Assembly: GCF_004208415.1 (NCBI RefSeq) | Contig: NZ_CP035758.1 | Span: 11,160,001-11,224,000 of the forward strand | Source: Ktedonosporobacter rubrisoli | GTDB lineage: Bacteria > Chloroflexota > Ktedonobacteria > Ktedonobacterales > Ktedonobacteraceae | Direction: 5' to 3' | DNA: 64,000 nt | Shown: in pieces, positions 1 to 9,220 of the stretch | Numbering within the stretch: the stretch's first letter is position 1 | How the letters are laid out: each line of letters begins with the position of its first letter | The notes under the pieces: generated by a model | Databases searched by the model: none | What the model was told of the DNA's origin: nothing | What the model saw: the letters and a program-made list of their open reading frames with translations, nothing else | Made by a program: the position numbers and the translations under genes

Positions 1-2
1 GG

Positions 3-113
3 GCGGTATGGCGTGAGACAAAGTATCCCTGGCCACGGCCGGAACAGATTGTCCCCAGCGCCAAAATTTCGGCGCTGGCTGAGCTATTGCCTTTGCTGGA
101 TGGCTGGCTGTAG
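3..113 (+). CDS. C-terminal fragment of an unknown protein
   Basis: Frame 3 is open from the window edge to a TAG at 111-113 and gives 36 residues rich in Trp, Pro and Leu, ending in LLDGWL. The codon pattern is plausible for a real gene tail and nothing competes with it on the other strand. The start lies outside the window. I do not recognise the family. A hairpin terminator follows about 40 bases downstream and could serve both this gene and the convergent ileS. Confidence 0.5.
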   Translation, partial: AVWRETKYPWPRPEQIVPSAKISALAELLPLLDGWL

Positions 114-153
114 CTATCCGGGTTCCGTTTGAGCTCTGGGTATAGATAAAATA

Positions 154-181
154 GGGAGCCTGCTCTAGAGAGCAAGCTCCC
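154..181 (-). terminator. Intrinsic terminator of the alaX-ileS operon
   Basis: A 13-bp stem (GGGAGCCTGCTCT paired with AGAGCAAGCTCCC, one mismatch) lies just past the ileS stop codon. Read on the minus strand it is followed by a U-rich tract (CTATTTTATC). It sits between convergent genes and may act on both. Confidence 0.75.
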
Positions 182-198
182 ATATGGTTGTAAGAAGA

Positions 199-3100
199 CT
201 ACATTTTCCCTAAGACAACTTCAACTTTATAGTTTTCCAGCTTCTTCATCTCGTTAGGAGCGATAGTCTCGCGATAGCTCTCTGTAAATGAGGGCGTATT
301 TTCATAGCTGATCGAGATGAGCAGATTGTTAGCCAGCGTTTCCTCGCGTATCTGTTGCTCATAGCCAAGCAGAATGTTGGCCAGCTCTGCACTGGTATAG
401 AAGGCAAGCCCGATGTGATCCTCGATATTGAGGCCGGCCTTCTTGCGCATATCCTGCACAAAATGGGTAAGATCGCGGACGAGACCCTCCTCGCGCAACT
501 GGGGCGTAATCGTCGTCTCAAGGGCAACGATGTAGCCGCGCTCCTCAGCTGTCACAAAGCCCGCGCGGGCAGTTGCTACTACCTCGACCTCTTCGGCCGT
601 TAGCTCAATGGGCTGATCTTCAAGCACCAGCTTGAGTAGTCCAGTCTCATTGAGCTGCCTGGCTGCGGCCTGGGCTGTACGCTCATCGAATGACTTAAAG
701 AGAGCAAGGATTTTCTGCACGCGTGGCCCGAATTTAGGACCAAGGATCTTAACCCGTGGCTTGAGCGTATAAGAGAGCATATCGCTATCATTGCTCATCA
801 AGGCCAGGTCCTTGATATTGAGCTCCTCAAGCACCTGATTGCTCAGACGCTGCAAAGCCTCTTCCTCAGTGGCGCTGGGTACCTTAACATAGAGAGCATG
901 GAGCGGCTGGCGCACCCTGATCTGGGCCTTCTCGCGCGCTGAGCGTCCCAGTCCCACGATACGCATCACGAGATGGGTTTCGCGGGTGAGCTGCTCATCG
1001 ATGAGCTCCTCCTTGACCTGTGGCCAATCGCAGAGATGAATACTCAGCGGTGCCTGCTGATCCACGCTACGTACAAGATTTTGATAGAGAGCCTCTGTCA
1101 TGAAGGGCATAAATGGCGCTAGCAGGGTGAGTAGCGTCGTCAGGCATTCGTAGAGCGTCAGATAAGTAGCTAGCTTATCGTCATCGAGCTCTGATTTCCA
1201 GACACGCTCACGGCTGCGCCTCAGATACCAGTTGGACAAATCATCAAGGAAGTCTTGCAGAGCCGCCGCTGGCCTGGTGGTATCATAGTTCTCCAGCCCA
1301 TCGGTAACCTCGCGTATCGTCTGTTGCAGCTCAGAGATGATCCAGCGATCCAGCTCAGTGCGTCGGCTCATCGGCAACTGGTGCTGTGTTGGATCAAACT
1401 GATCGATATTGGCATAGGTAACAAAGAACCAGTAGATGTTCCAAACTTTATCAAGCGTCTTGCGTGCCAGCATCCATTTTTCGCTTAAGCGTACCGGCAA
1501 GCCTGTGTGTGCAGCCTTCTCCATATCCTCTTCCGTGGGGATACGCGGGAAGTTAAGGTTCTGTTCTGGCACATGATTTGTGAAGAGCCAGCGCATCGTA
1601 TCCGAGCCAACACGCTCCGCAGCTTCATCAAAGATGACCTGGTTGCCTTTTGATTTATGCATCGGCGTACCGTCTTCACCCATGACCAGCGCGTAGCCGA
1701 AAAGCTTTTTGTAAGGCGCCGTATTCTCAAGCACAGTGCTCATAACCAGCATCGAATAGAACCAGTTACGGAACTGACCCGGGAATGACTCCGTGACAAA
1801 ATCGGCTGGGAACCACTGTTTCCAATATTCAGGATCTGTGCGATAGTGGAGCGTCGAGTAAGGAACGATACCCGCGTCAAGCCAGGGATTGCCGACATCC
1901 TTGATGCGCGAGACAGTTTCGCCGCACGAACTGCACTTGATTTTGACGGCATCGACCCACGGACGATGCGGCGTATGGCCCTCGAACTCATTCCAGCCTT
2001 CTACCGCTCGCTCTTTGAGCTCCTCTTTGCTGCCGATGATCTCGAATTTGCCGCACTTAGGACAGTCATATATAGGAAGTGCCAGGCCCCAATAGCGCTT
2101 CTTAGAGATCATCCAGTCGTCCATATTGCGCAGCCAGTCCATCTCCCGGTCAAAGCCGAAGGAAGGTATCCAGGTGATCTGGCGCACAACATCCATGATC
2201 TCGTAGCGCAGCTGGTCCATGGAGATATACCACTCGTCCACCAGGCGGAAGATCAGCTCGGTCTTACAGCGCCAGCAGGTTGGATAGCGGTGCCGATAAT
2301 TCTGTGGACGATAAAGCAGACCTTTTTTGGTAAGGTTATCGGCAATCTGGGGCCCGATGTCAGAGACGCTATGGCCGGTGAGCCAGTCATAGCCACTGAT
2401 GTAGACGCCAAATTCATCGGTGGGTGCGATGGTTGGCAAATGAAACTCTTTGGAAAGACCAAAGTCTTCGCGTCCACAGCCAGGGGCAATGTGCACGATG
2501 CCGGTACCTTCAGTCGCGCTTACCTCTTTCCAGGGGATGACAGTATGCGTGATGCCCTGCGCCACTGGCAGCTCATCGAACGGTCCGCGATAGGTCCAAC
2601 CAACCATATCGCTGCCTTTGAGCCTTTCGACAACACGATAGTCGCCCTTGTCACGGCCTTTGAGAGCTTTCAAGACAGGAAGGAGTTCTTCAACAAGATA
2701 AAGGAACTCTCCATCCTGCTCAACCTTCACATAGGGTAGATCGGGATGCACGGCCGCCGCAACATTGGCCGGTAGCGTCCAGGGAGTGGTTGTCCATATG
2801 AGTAGGCTTTCGCCAGGACGCTCTAGCAGGGGCAAGCGCACGTACACGCTGAGGTGTGTGAGTTCTTTATAGCCCTCAGACTCCATCTCCATGTTGGAGA
2901 TACCCGTAGCACAACGGGGACACCAGGGCATGGAATCGCGTCCCTTATAGATAAGTCCGCGCTCTTTACATTTCTTCAGGAATGACCAGATGGTATAGTT
3001 GTTTTCGTCTGAGAGCGTATAGTAGCTGTTGTCCCAGTCCATCCAGTAACCCAGGCGGATAGATTGCTCCGTCTGGCGTCTGGCATAGGTAAAGACACGC

Positions 3101-3492
3101 TCTTTACAGCGCTCGACAAAGTTAGCGATGCCGTAGGCCTCGATATCGCGCTTGGTCTTCATTTCCAGAGCCTGCTCGACATTGACCTCTACCCACAGGC
3201 CCTGGCAGTCAAAACCGTTCTGATAGCGCTGCTTAAAGCCCTGCATCGTCTTGAAGCGCTGGTACAGATCCTTATACGTGCGCCCCCAGGCGTGATGAAC
3301 GCCCATAGGATTATTAGCTGTAATGGGGCCGTCCATAAACGAATACTGTTTATTGCTATGCTCATTGCGATGTAAGTACATCTTGAGCACATCATTTGCG
3401 TCCCACCACTTTTGAATAGATCGTTCCAGCTCCGGGTAATCAACGCGATCCGCCATGACAACCGGCTGAAACACACTTGATCTCACTGACAC
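199..3492 (-). CDS. ileS: Isoleucyl-tRNA synthetase
   Basis: Charges tRNA-Ile with isoleucine in the cytoplasm; class I synthetase of 1,097 residues. The HIGH-type signature appears as GVHHAWG at about residues 64-70 and the KMSKS-type loop as HKSKGN at about 610-618. Zinc-binding cysteine pairs are visible (CPRC near 190, CWRC near 400, CPKC and CSSC near 480-530), followed by the anticodon-binding helical domain (DRWIISELQQ) and a long C-terminal extension resembling DUF5915. The GTG start is chosen because AGGAGG lies 5 bases upstream; an ATG 36 bases further in (MADRVDY) has no comparable site. It is the second gene of an operon with alaX, whose stop codon is 102 bases upstream, under an Ile T-box leader. 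The long + strand frames inside it are antisense shadows. Confidence 0.97.
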   Translation of the reverse strand: MSVRSSVFQPVVMADRVDYPELERSIQKWWDANDVLKMYLHRNEHSNKQYSFMDGPITANNPMGVHHAWGRTYKDLYQRFKTMQGFKQRYQNGFDCQGLWVEVNVEQALEMKTKRDIEAYGIANFVERCKERVFTYARRQTEQSIRLGYWMDWDNSYYTLSDENNYTIWSFLKKCKERGLIYKGRDSMPWCPRCATGISNMEMESEGYKELTHLSVYVRLPLLERPGESLLIWTTTPWTLPANVAAAVHPDLPYVKVEQDGEFLYLVEELLPVLKALKGRDKGDYRVVERLKGSDMVGWTYRGPFDELPVAQGITHTVIPWKEVSATEGTGIVHIAPGCGREDFGLSKEFHLPTIAPTDEFGVYISGYDWLTGHSVSDIGPQIADNLTKKGLLYRPQNYRHRYPTCWRCKTELIFRLVDEWYISMDQLRYEIMDVVRQITWIPSFGFDREMDWLRNMDDWMISKKRYWGLALPIYDCPKCGKFEIIGSKEELKERAVEGWNEFEGHTPHRPWVDAVKIKCSSCGETVSRIKDVGNPWLDAGIVPYSTLHYRTDPEYWKQWFPADFVTESFPGQFRNWFYSMLVMSTVLENTAPYKKLFGYALVMGEDGTPMHKSKGNQVIFDEAAERVGSDTMRWLFTNHVPEQNLNFPRIPTEEDMEKAAHTGLPVRLSEKWMLARKTLDKVWNIYWFFVTYANIDQFDPTQHQLPMSRRTELDRWIISELQQTIREVTDGLENYDTTRPAAALQDFLDDLSNWYLRRSRERVWKSELDDDKLATYLTLYECLTTLLTLLAPFMPFMTEALYQNLVRSVDQQAPLSIHLCDWPQVKEELIDEQLTRETHLVMRIVGLGRSAREKAQIRVRQPLHALYVKVPSATEEEALQRLSNQVLEELNIKDLALMSNDSDMLSYTLKPRVKILGPKFGPRVQKILALFKSFDERTAQAAARQLNETGLLKLVLEDQPIELTAEEVEVVATARAGFVTAEERGYIVALETTITPQLREEGLVRDLTHFVQDMRKKAGLNIEDHIGLAFYTSAELANILLGYEQQIREETLANNLLISISYENTPSFTESYRETIAPNEMKKLENYKVEVVLGKM

Positions 3493-3594
3493 TGCATCCT
3501 CCTCATAGGGCAGAGGATCAATCTCGTCGACCTCTGCCCATGGATAACCTTCTTGGATTTATGCTAACGGAATAAGAGCGATTTAAGAATGTTT

Positions 3595-4316
3595 TTAGAG
3601 CTTATCGAGCACAATCTCTATACGCTTGTTGATACGGCCCTTATTTTCAGTCTTCACAATTTTGATACCGCCCACCTCTTTAGTGTGGTTGACATGTGTG
3701 CCACCGTCCGCTTGAAGGTCAAGTCCTACGATTTCCACAATACGAACCTCTGCAATATCCGGGGGAGTAAATTAATTTTGGTGCGCACCAGATCCGGTAT
3801 CTCAAACGCTTTTTCCCGAGGCAGCGTATAGACGCGGATAGGGTAATCGGCCTCGATAGCCTCATTTACCTTTTGCTCAATATAAGCTATACGCTCTTTA
3901 TTGAGATTCTCCATAGCAAAGTCCATACGCGCGCGATCTGGATACATCTGCCCGCCGGTTACCTGCACGCCGAACTCTTTCCAGATAGTACCGCACAGAA
4001 TATGGAGCGCGGTATGAGTTCGCATCATCTGATAGCGAAAATCCCAATCGATGCTACCCACGACCTCCGTGCCGGGAACCGGAGGGATGCAATCGAGCGT
4101 ATGCCAGACGACATCCTTACGTTTATTCATAGCGATGACATTGGCCTGACAGCGCTGGTTATCCCAGGAGATCATGCCCCTGTCTGCCATCTGCCCGCCA
4201 CCTCCAGGATAAAATACTGTGGCATCCAGGGCTACTTCATCGCCCTCAACGGCAACAACTTTTGCAGAGCATTCGTAGGTAAAGCTGTTTGTATGATAGA
4301 GTAGCTTTGTCTTCAT
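3595..4316 (-). CDS. alaX: AlaX-type alanyl-tRNA trans-editing protein, frameshifted
   Basis: AlaX proteins hydrolyse mischarged Ser/Gly-tRNA-Ala in trans; they are free-standing copies of the AlaRS editing domain. The first ~185 residues carry VFYPGGGGQMADRG and the zinc-ligand motif RTHTALHIL (HxxxH). The open frame then runs into TAG at 3726. A -1 shift at a C5 run on the coding strand (plus 3761-3765) restores the conserved end: DIAEVRIVEIVGLDLQADGG, THVNHTKEVG and GRINKRIEIVL, ending in TAA at 3595. The second zinc site normally lies in that tail, so the unshifted product should be inactive. One added base gives a normal 240-residue AlaX. A start with AAAGG upstream follows the T-box terminator directly; ileS lies downstream. 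The break could be a sequencing undercall, a true mutation or slippage. Confidence 0.85.
3761..3765 (-). other. Frameshift site in alaX (C5 run)
   Basis: Coding-strand context CTCCCCCGG. The upstream frame reads Leu-Pro-Arg and then degenerates, while the frame one base earlier reads Pro-Pro-Asp and continues the AlaX family sequence to its natural stop. Six Cs instead of five would repair it. Confidence 0.8.
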
Positions 4317-4343
4317 GCCTGACCTTTCTCAGAAAAGATCTTC

Positions 4344-4740
4344 AAAAAAAATCCCCTCGCCCACTGCTAGGGACGAGAGGAATTCCCGTGGTACCACCCT
4401 GATTAGCCTGCCATCCATCTGAGAGAACGGCAAGACTCACTCGGTGTAATGAATTTCCAGACGTATTCAAGGCCAGGAAAGGAGAAAACGAGCATATACC
4501 TACCAGGGTAAAAGCATCTCCGGCCTTTGAATGCTAGAAACTACACTCCTCCTTGATAACGGGAAGGTACCGGCTAGGCCTACTGGAATATATGTTCGGC
4601 TAGCAGCTCTGGAGAGATGTTCGGCTCACCGCTTGTATCCGGTTGCACCATCCCCGGACTCTCTGTAACAAGCTCTGGTGGCTTACTGGCTCCATCTTTG
4701 CCAAGTATTGTGCGATCTCAATTTTCGCCTGATATGCCTA
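4344..4740 (-). promoter_or_regulatory. T-box leader (isoleucine) upstream of alaX-ileS
   Basis: The minus strand shows the T-box core AGGGTGGTACCACGG at plus 4386-4400, followed by a strong terminator (arms CCTCTCGTCCC and GGGCGAGGGG, then a run of T at about 4344-4351). Upstream is a Stem I: a CACC/GGTG and GCTTGT/ACAAGC helix, with a specifier loop that has AGTA on its 5' side and GAAC-ATC on its 3' side. By position in known T-boxes the specifier is AUC, i.e. uncharged tRNA-Ile. This suits ileS as the real target, with alaX carried along. The codon assignment is an inference from alignment by eye; the T-box itself is clear. Confidence 0.88.
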
Positions 4741-4801
4741 TTTAGAAACAATCAAGCATTATGCTTCGTTGTAATCTTTGGATTAGGATATCTGACGACA
4801 T

Positions 4802-4835
4802 TTGTTTTGGAATATGGTAAGGCTATGATACCATA
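4802..4835 (+). promoter_or_regulatory. Possible sucAB promoter with inverted repeat
   Basis: TTGTTT at 4802-4807 and TATGAT at 4824-4829 are separated by 16 bases. A 7-bp inverted repeat, TATGGTA and TACCATA, overlaps the spacer and -10 region and could be an operator. This is suggestive only; other A/T-rich hexamers nearby would also fit. Confidence 0.3.
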
Positions 4836-4949
4836 AGAAATGATACAATACAATAGCGTCTAAAGCTGAGACACGGGGAGGCCGTTTCAAGGTCGAAACA
4901 AATAAAATAAGGAGAGCACTCTCTTGTGTCTACGTAAAAAGGAATGTAT

Positions 4950-7760
4950 ATGGACAATCTGGAAACATTTTATGGGCCTAATGCAGGCTATGTACTTGAA
5001 CTCTATGAGCGATATAAACATGATCCTGCAGCAGTTGACGCCGCTACACGAGCCATTTTTGACGCCTGGGAACCGCGTAGCGATGAGCAACTCTTATATA
5101 AAACGGGTGGCGAGCCGGTTCAGACGCAAGATGTCTCGCGTGTGGTAGCGGCCTCTGCCCTCGCTCATGCGATTCGTGAGCGGGGTCATTTAGGAGCACA
5201 TCTTGACCCGCTAGGAAGGGAGCCGCTAGGCGATCCTGCATTACTGCCTCAAACGCATGGACTGCGTGATGAAGATCTAGCTCAACTTCCCCCAACTGTG
5301 ATTGGGGGACACGCATCTGAGGGGGTAAATAACGCCCTTGATGCCGTGAGAGCTTTACGTGCTATGTATTCCGGCACAATCAGTTATGAGTTTGACCAGG
5401 TGAAGAGCTCGGATGAGCGCGGCTGGCTGCGCGATGCCGTTGGGCTCTCGCTCTATCAGCGTACTCCCAGTGCCGATATCGCACGTAAGCTATTGAAGCG
5501 TATAACGCAAGTAGAGGTGTTTGAGCGTTATCTTCAGCAGACCTTTCCAGGTCAGAAGCGCTTTTCCATTGAGGGGACAGATACCTTAGTGCCGATGCTT
5601 GATGAAATCATCTCGGGGGCCATTGACTCGGAGACCAAAGAGGTGATTATTGGTATGGCGCATCGTGGCCGACTCAATGTCCTGGCGCATGTGCTGGAAA
5701 AGCCTTACGCGGCTATCCTGGCAGAATTCGCCCATGCCAAACATGAGGAAGGTGTTCCGCTTACCGATAGCTTTGGCTTTGGCTGGACAGGAGATGTGAA
5801 GTATCACCTGGGGGCCGAGAACGTGCTGGATGAAGGCAGGGATGTCGGCCTGAAAGTAGTGCTGGCGCCTAATCCGAGCCATCTAGAATTTGTTAATCCT
5901 GTGGTAGAGGGTATGAGCCGTGCGGCACAAGAGATTCGTTCGGTGGCGGGAAGTCCTCTCCAGGATGTTGATGATACCTTGCCCATTCTTATTCACGGCG
6001 ATGCGGCTTTCCCGGGCGAGGGGGTGGTGGCTGAAACGCTCAACCTGTGGCACTTGCGCGGTTACTGGGTCGGTGGCACCATTCATATCATTCTCAATAA
6101 CCAGCTCGGCTTTACAACCGTGCCGGAAGATGGCCGCTCAACATTGTTTGCTAGCGATCTGGCCAAAGGCTTTGGCCTGCCAATTATCCATGTTAATGCT
6201 GATGACCCGGTGGCTTGTCTGACAGCTGTACGCATAGCTCATGCCTATCGAGATCATTTTCATAAAGATATTCTTGTGGATCTTGTGGGATATCGACGCT
6301 GGGGCCACAATGAGGGCGATGAACCAGCCTTTACGCAGCCGCAAATGTACAGCATCATTCGCTCCCATCCAACCGTGCGAGAACTATATGCTCAGCGGCT
6401 TGAGCGGGAAGGATTGGTTTCGCGCGAGGAAGCTGAGGCGCTGGTGAAGGAAGCATTCGCTGTGCTGGAGCAAGCCAAGCGAGATGCAGACACTGGAGCT
6501 GGCCATATCGAAGAAGCCAAGAACGAAGAGCAGAATGGCTTTCACCAGGAGACGCCTCCATCTGTCTCGGCCGAGAGGATAGAAACGCTTAATGCTGAAT
6601 TGTTGACCTGGCCAAAGACCTTTTCTCCCAATCCCAAGCTTGCGCGCACATTGCAGCGTCGAGCCAACACTCTAGGACCAGAAGGCGGAATCGATTGGGG
6701 TCAGGCCGAGGCCCTGGCCTTTGCATCTATTCTTGTGGATGGCACGCCGATTCGTTTAACCGGTCAGGATGCCGAGCGCGGCACATTTAGCCATCGTCAT
6801 GCTGTGCTCCATAGCCAGGATGGCGACGAGGTATACGTCCCGCTGTGCCATCTCGCTGAGGCTCAGGCCTCCTTCTCCATTTATAATAGCCCTCTCAGTG
6901 AGGCGGGCGCGCTCGGTTTTGAATATGGCTATAGCGTTCAGGCGCGGGATGCCCTTGTCTTATGGGAAGCCCAATATGGCGATTTCGCCAATGTGGCACA
7001 AGTTATTATTGATCAATTCATCTCATCGGGGCGAGCGAAATGGAGACAAAAATCCTCTCTTGTACTGCTATTGCCGCATGGATATGAGGGACAGGGGCCC
7101 GAGCATTCAAGTGCACGTCTAGAGCGCTACCTGCAGCTTGCTGCTGAGGATAACTGGCGCATTGCCAATTGCTCTAATGCTGCGCAATACTTTCATCTCT
7201 TGCGCTTACAAGCTTTTTCTCTAGCTCACAATCCGCGCCCGCTGGTAGTGATGACGCCCAAGAGCCTATTGCGTCATCCTTTTGCCTCTTCACGGCTGCA
7301 GGATCTCACAGAGGGCAGCTTCCAGAAAGTAATTGACGATCATAAAGCACGCGCTCAGGCCGATAAAATTAAACGCCTGATCCTCTGTAGCGGAAGAATC
7401 GCCATCGATCTGTTGACTAATGAGAAGCGCGAGCAGGCCGATGAAATCGCGATTATTCGTGTAGAACAGCTTTATCCGTTCCCTGAAGAGGAACTAAAGC
7501 AGGTGTTTGCTCGGTATCCCAATGCGCGAGAGGTTATCTGGGTACAAGAAGAGCCGCGCAATATGGGTGCCTGGAACTATATGTTCCCGCGTTTGACACA
7601 GTTTGTTAAGCAATCTATGGAAGTTGGCGTTGTCTCTCGCCCTGAGCATTCAAGCCCCGCCGCGGGCTTCTGGGATTTGTACGAGGCTGAGCAAGCGCAG
7701 ATTATTGCAGAAGCTTTCAGGTCGCGATTGAGACTATCTGGAGGGAAGTATGTCCGCTGA
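4950..7760 (+). CDS. sucA: 2-oxoglutarate dehydrogenase E1 component
   Basis: Thiamine-diphosphate-dependent decarboxylase of the TCA-cycle 2-oxoglutarate dehydrogenase complex; transfers the succinyl group to the lipoyl arm of E2. The N-terminal E2-contact segment (FYGPNAGYVLELYERY) is present. It is followed by GMAHRGRLNVL near residue 235, the ThDP/Mg motif region IHGDAAFPGEGVVAE near 349, NNQLGFTT, and the transketolase-like pyrimidine domain with a conserved E1 tail (VWVQEEPRNMGAW). At 936 residues it matches the family. ATG at 4950 is preferred over ATG at 4944 because AAGGA sits 6 bases before it. The last 11 bases overlap sucB, so the two are translationally coupled. No E3 (lpd) gene is present nearby. 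Confidence 0.97.
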   Translation: MDNLETFYGPNAGYVLELYERYKHDPAAVDAATRAIFDAWEPRSDEQLLYKTGGEPVQTQDVSRVVAASALAHAIRERGHLGAHLDPLGREPLGDPALLPQTHGLRDEDLAQLPPTVIGGHASEGVNNALDAVRALRAMYSGTISYEFDQVKSSDERGWLRDAVGLSLYQRTPSADIARKLLKRITQVEVFERYLQQTFPGQKRFSIEGTDTLVPMLDEIISGAIDSETKEVIIGMAHRGRLNVLAHVLEKPYAAILAEFAHAKHEEGVPLTDSFGFGWTGDVKYHLGAENVLDEGRDVGLKVVLAPNPSHLEFVNPVVEGMSRAAQEIRSVAGSPLQDVDDTLPILIHGDAAFPGEGVVAETLNLWHLRGYWVGGTIHIILNNQLGFTTVPEDGRSTLFASDLAKGFGLPIIHVNADDPVACLTAVRIAHAYRDHFHKDILVDLVGYRRWGHNEGDEPAFTQPQMYSIIRSHPTVRELYAQRLEREGLVSREEAEALVKEAFAVLEQAKRDADTGAGHIEEAKNEEQNGFHQETPPSVSAERIETLNAELLTWPKTFSPNPKLARTLQRRANTLGPEGGIDWGQAEALAFASILVDGTPIRLTGQDAERGTFSHRHAVLHSQDGDEVYVPLCHLAEAQASFSIYNSPLSEAGALGFEYGYSVQARDALVLWEAQYGDFANVAQVIIDQFISSGRAKWRQKSSLVLLLPHGYEGQGPEHSSARLERYLQLAAEDNWRIANCSNAAQYFHLLRLQAFSLAHNPRPLVVMTPKSLLRHPFASSRLQDLTEGSFQKVIDDHKARAQADKIKRLILCSGRIAIDLLTNEKREQADEIAIIRVEQLYPFPEEELKQVFARYPNAREVIWVQEEPRNMGAWNYMFPRLTQFVKQSMEVGVVSRPEHSSPAAGFWDLYEAEQAQIIAEAFRSRLRLSGGKYVR

Positions 7761-9033
7761 GATTCGTGTTCCAACCCTGGGTGAATCGATTGTTGATGCG
7801 ACAGTTGCATCCTGGCTCAAGAGCGAAGGCGACGCTGTGCAGCGTGGTGAGGCCCTCGTGGAACTGGAGACAGACAAAGTAAATGTCGAAGTGAATGCTG
7901 AACAGGATGGTGTTTTACAGAAGATAATCAAGCAATCAGGCGATGTGGTTGCCGTAGGCGATGTGCTGGGCCTGCTCGGAGAGGCCAGCGCGCAAGCAGA
8001 TCACGGACAGCAACAAGAGAGCGCTGTTCGCACCCAGGAGCAAAATCATGCCAGCTCTGAGTCAGCTCTGGCTACGCCCTCCAGCATGTTACGACCGCCC
8101 TCACCTTTGGCGCGGCGCATTGCCGCTGAACATAACGTGGATATCGCGCAAGTGCAGGGAAGTAGCCCTCATGGACGCGTAACAAAAGAGGATGTGATCA
8201 ATTATCTGGCCCAGGGCAGGCAAAATTCACCATCGCAGCCCTTGCCTGCAATTGAGCAGGCTTCAGGCCGATCGGCGGCCCCAACTCAAGCGCCTGCAGC
8301 TCCGCCGCCGCCGCTGGCTATTGGCCCGCAAAGAGGGCGCGAGGAGCGTGTTCGCCTTTCGCGTCGCCGCCAGACGATTGCCCAGAGGCTTGTGGAAGCG
8401 CAGCATACGGCAGCCATGTTGACCACCTTTAACGAGATTGACATGAGTGCTGTAATGGAGGTACGTAGCCGGCGCAAAGAGGCATTCAAGGAGCGGCATA
8501 ATATCTCGCTTGGCTTCATGTCCTTCTTTACCAAAGCCGTTGTTGGAGCCCTGAAAGCCTTCCCGCGCCTCAATGCTGAGATCCAGGGTAACGAGATGAT
8601 CCTGAAGCATTACTATGATATTGGCATTGCCGTGGGAGCTGAAGAAGGGCTGGTGGTGCCGGTATTGCGTGATGCCGACAGAAAGAGCTTTGCTGAGATC
8701 GAACGCGAGATTGCTGATCTGGCCAAACGGGTACGTGAAGGTAGCGTCTCATTAGCCGAATTGCAGGGAGGCACCTTTACGATCACCAATGGTGGAGTCT
8801 TCGGCTCGTTACTCTCCACACCAATCTTAAATGCGCCACAGGTGGGTATCCTGGGGATGCATAAGATTGAACAGCGGCCCATCGCTTTAAATGGGCAGGT
8901 TGTAATACGTCCTATGATGTATGTAGCGCTTTCTTATGATCACCGCATTGTTGATGGTCGTGAGGCAGTGCAGTTCCTGGTCAGAGTTAAAGAACTAGTA
9001 GAAGACCCGGAGACATTACTGCTTGAGGGCTAG
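7750..9033 (+). CDS. sucB: 2-oxoglutarate dehydrogenase E2, dihydrolipoyl succinyltransferase
   Basis: Core acyltransferase of the 2-oxoglutarate dehydrogenase complex. The lipoyl domain (residues 1-77) carries ETDKVNVEV with lipoyl Lys43. A Ser/Gln-rich linker follows, then the E3-binding domain (SPLARRIAAEHNVD ... GRVTKEDVINYL, ~115-155), a Pro/Ala linker, and the catalytic domain ending in SYDHRIVDGREA with catalytic His near 398. One lipoyl domain and 427 residues are usual for SucB; VPTLGESI at the N-terminus favours the succinyl over the pyruvate enzyme. GGAGG precedes the start. It overlaps sucA by 11 bases and lies in the same operon. Confidence 0.95.
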   Translation: MSAEIRVPTLGESIVDATVASWLKSEGDAVQRGEALVELETDKVNVEVNAEQDGVLQKIIKQSGDVVAVGDVLGLLGEASAQADHGQQQESAVRTQEQNHASSESALATPSSMLRPPSPLARRIAAEHNVDIAQVQGSSPHGRVTKEDVINYLAQGRQNSPSQPLPAIEQASGRSAAPTQAPAAPPPPLAIGPQRGREERVRLSRRRQTIAQRLVEAQHTAAMLTTFNEIDMSAVMEVRSRRKEAFKERHNISLGFMSFFTKAVVGALKAFPRLNAEIQGNEMILKHYYDIGIAVGAEEGLVVPVLRDADRKSFAEIEREIADLAKRVREGSVSLAELQGGTFTITNGGVFGSLLSTPILNAPQVGILGMHKIEQRPIALNGQVVIRPMMYVALSYDHRIVDGREAVQFLVRVKELVEDPETLLLEG

Positions 9034-9185
9034 AAACGCTGAGAAGTTTTGGATTTCTCTCGACAGAGAACGTTTCTACCTGTATAATCAAGTAAATACA
9101 AACCAGCACTATGTATATATGCGGTTTGTTTCTGTCTACTGGAGCTAAGGTGTTAGAGCCGAAGAAACGCAAGCCTGTACATAGG

Positions 9186-9215
9186 CCACTCTAGGTCCTT
9201 CGGGATCTAGAGTGG
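9186..9215 (+). terminator. UUCG-capped 13-bp hairpin between sucB and the kinase gene
   Basis: Stem CCACTCTAGGTCC paired with GGATCTAGAGTGG (one G-U pair), closed by a TTCG tetraloop. It is followed by only a weak T-tract, so it is either an imperfect terminator for sucAB or a structure in the kinase leader. It overlaps the GTG at 9212, which makes that codon an unlikely start. Confidence 0.55.
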
Positions 9216-9220
9216 TTACT

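Noticed and set aside
1846..2739. 297-codon open frame on the + strand inside ileS
   Set aside because: Antisense to a fully conserved synthetase; no ribosome site or family signature.
9212..9220. GTG 9212 as start of the FHA kinase
   Set aside because: It lies in the 3' arm of a strong hairpin and has no ribosome site; ATG 9221 is preferred.
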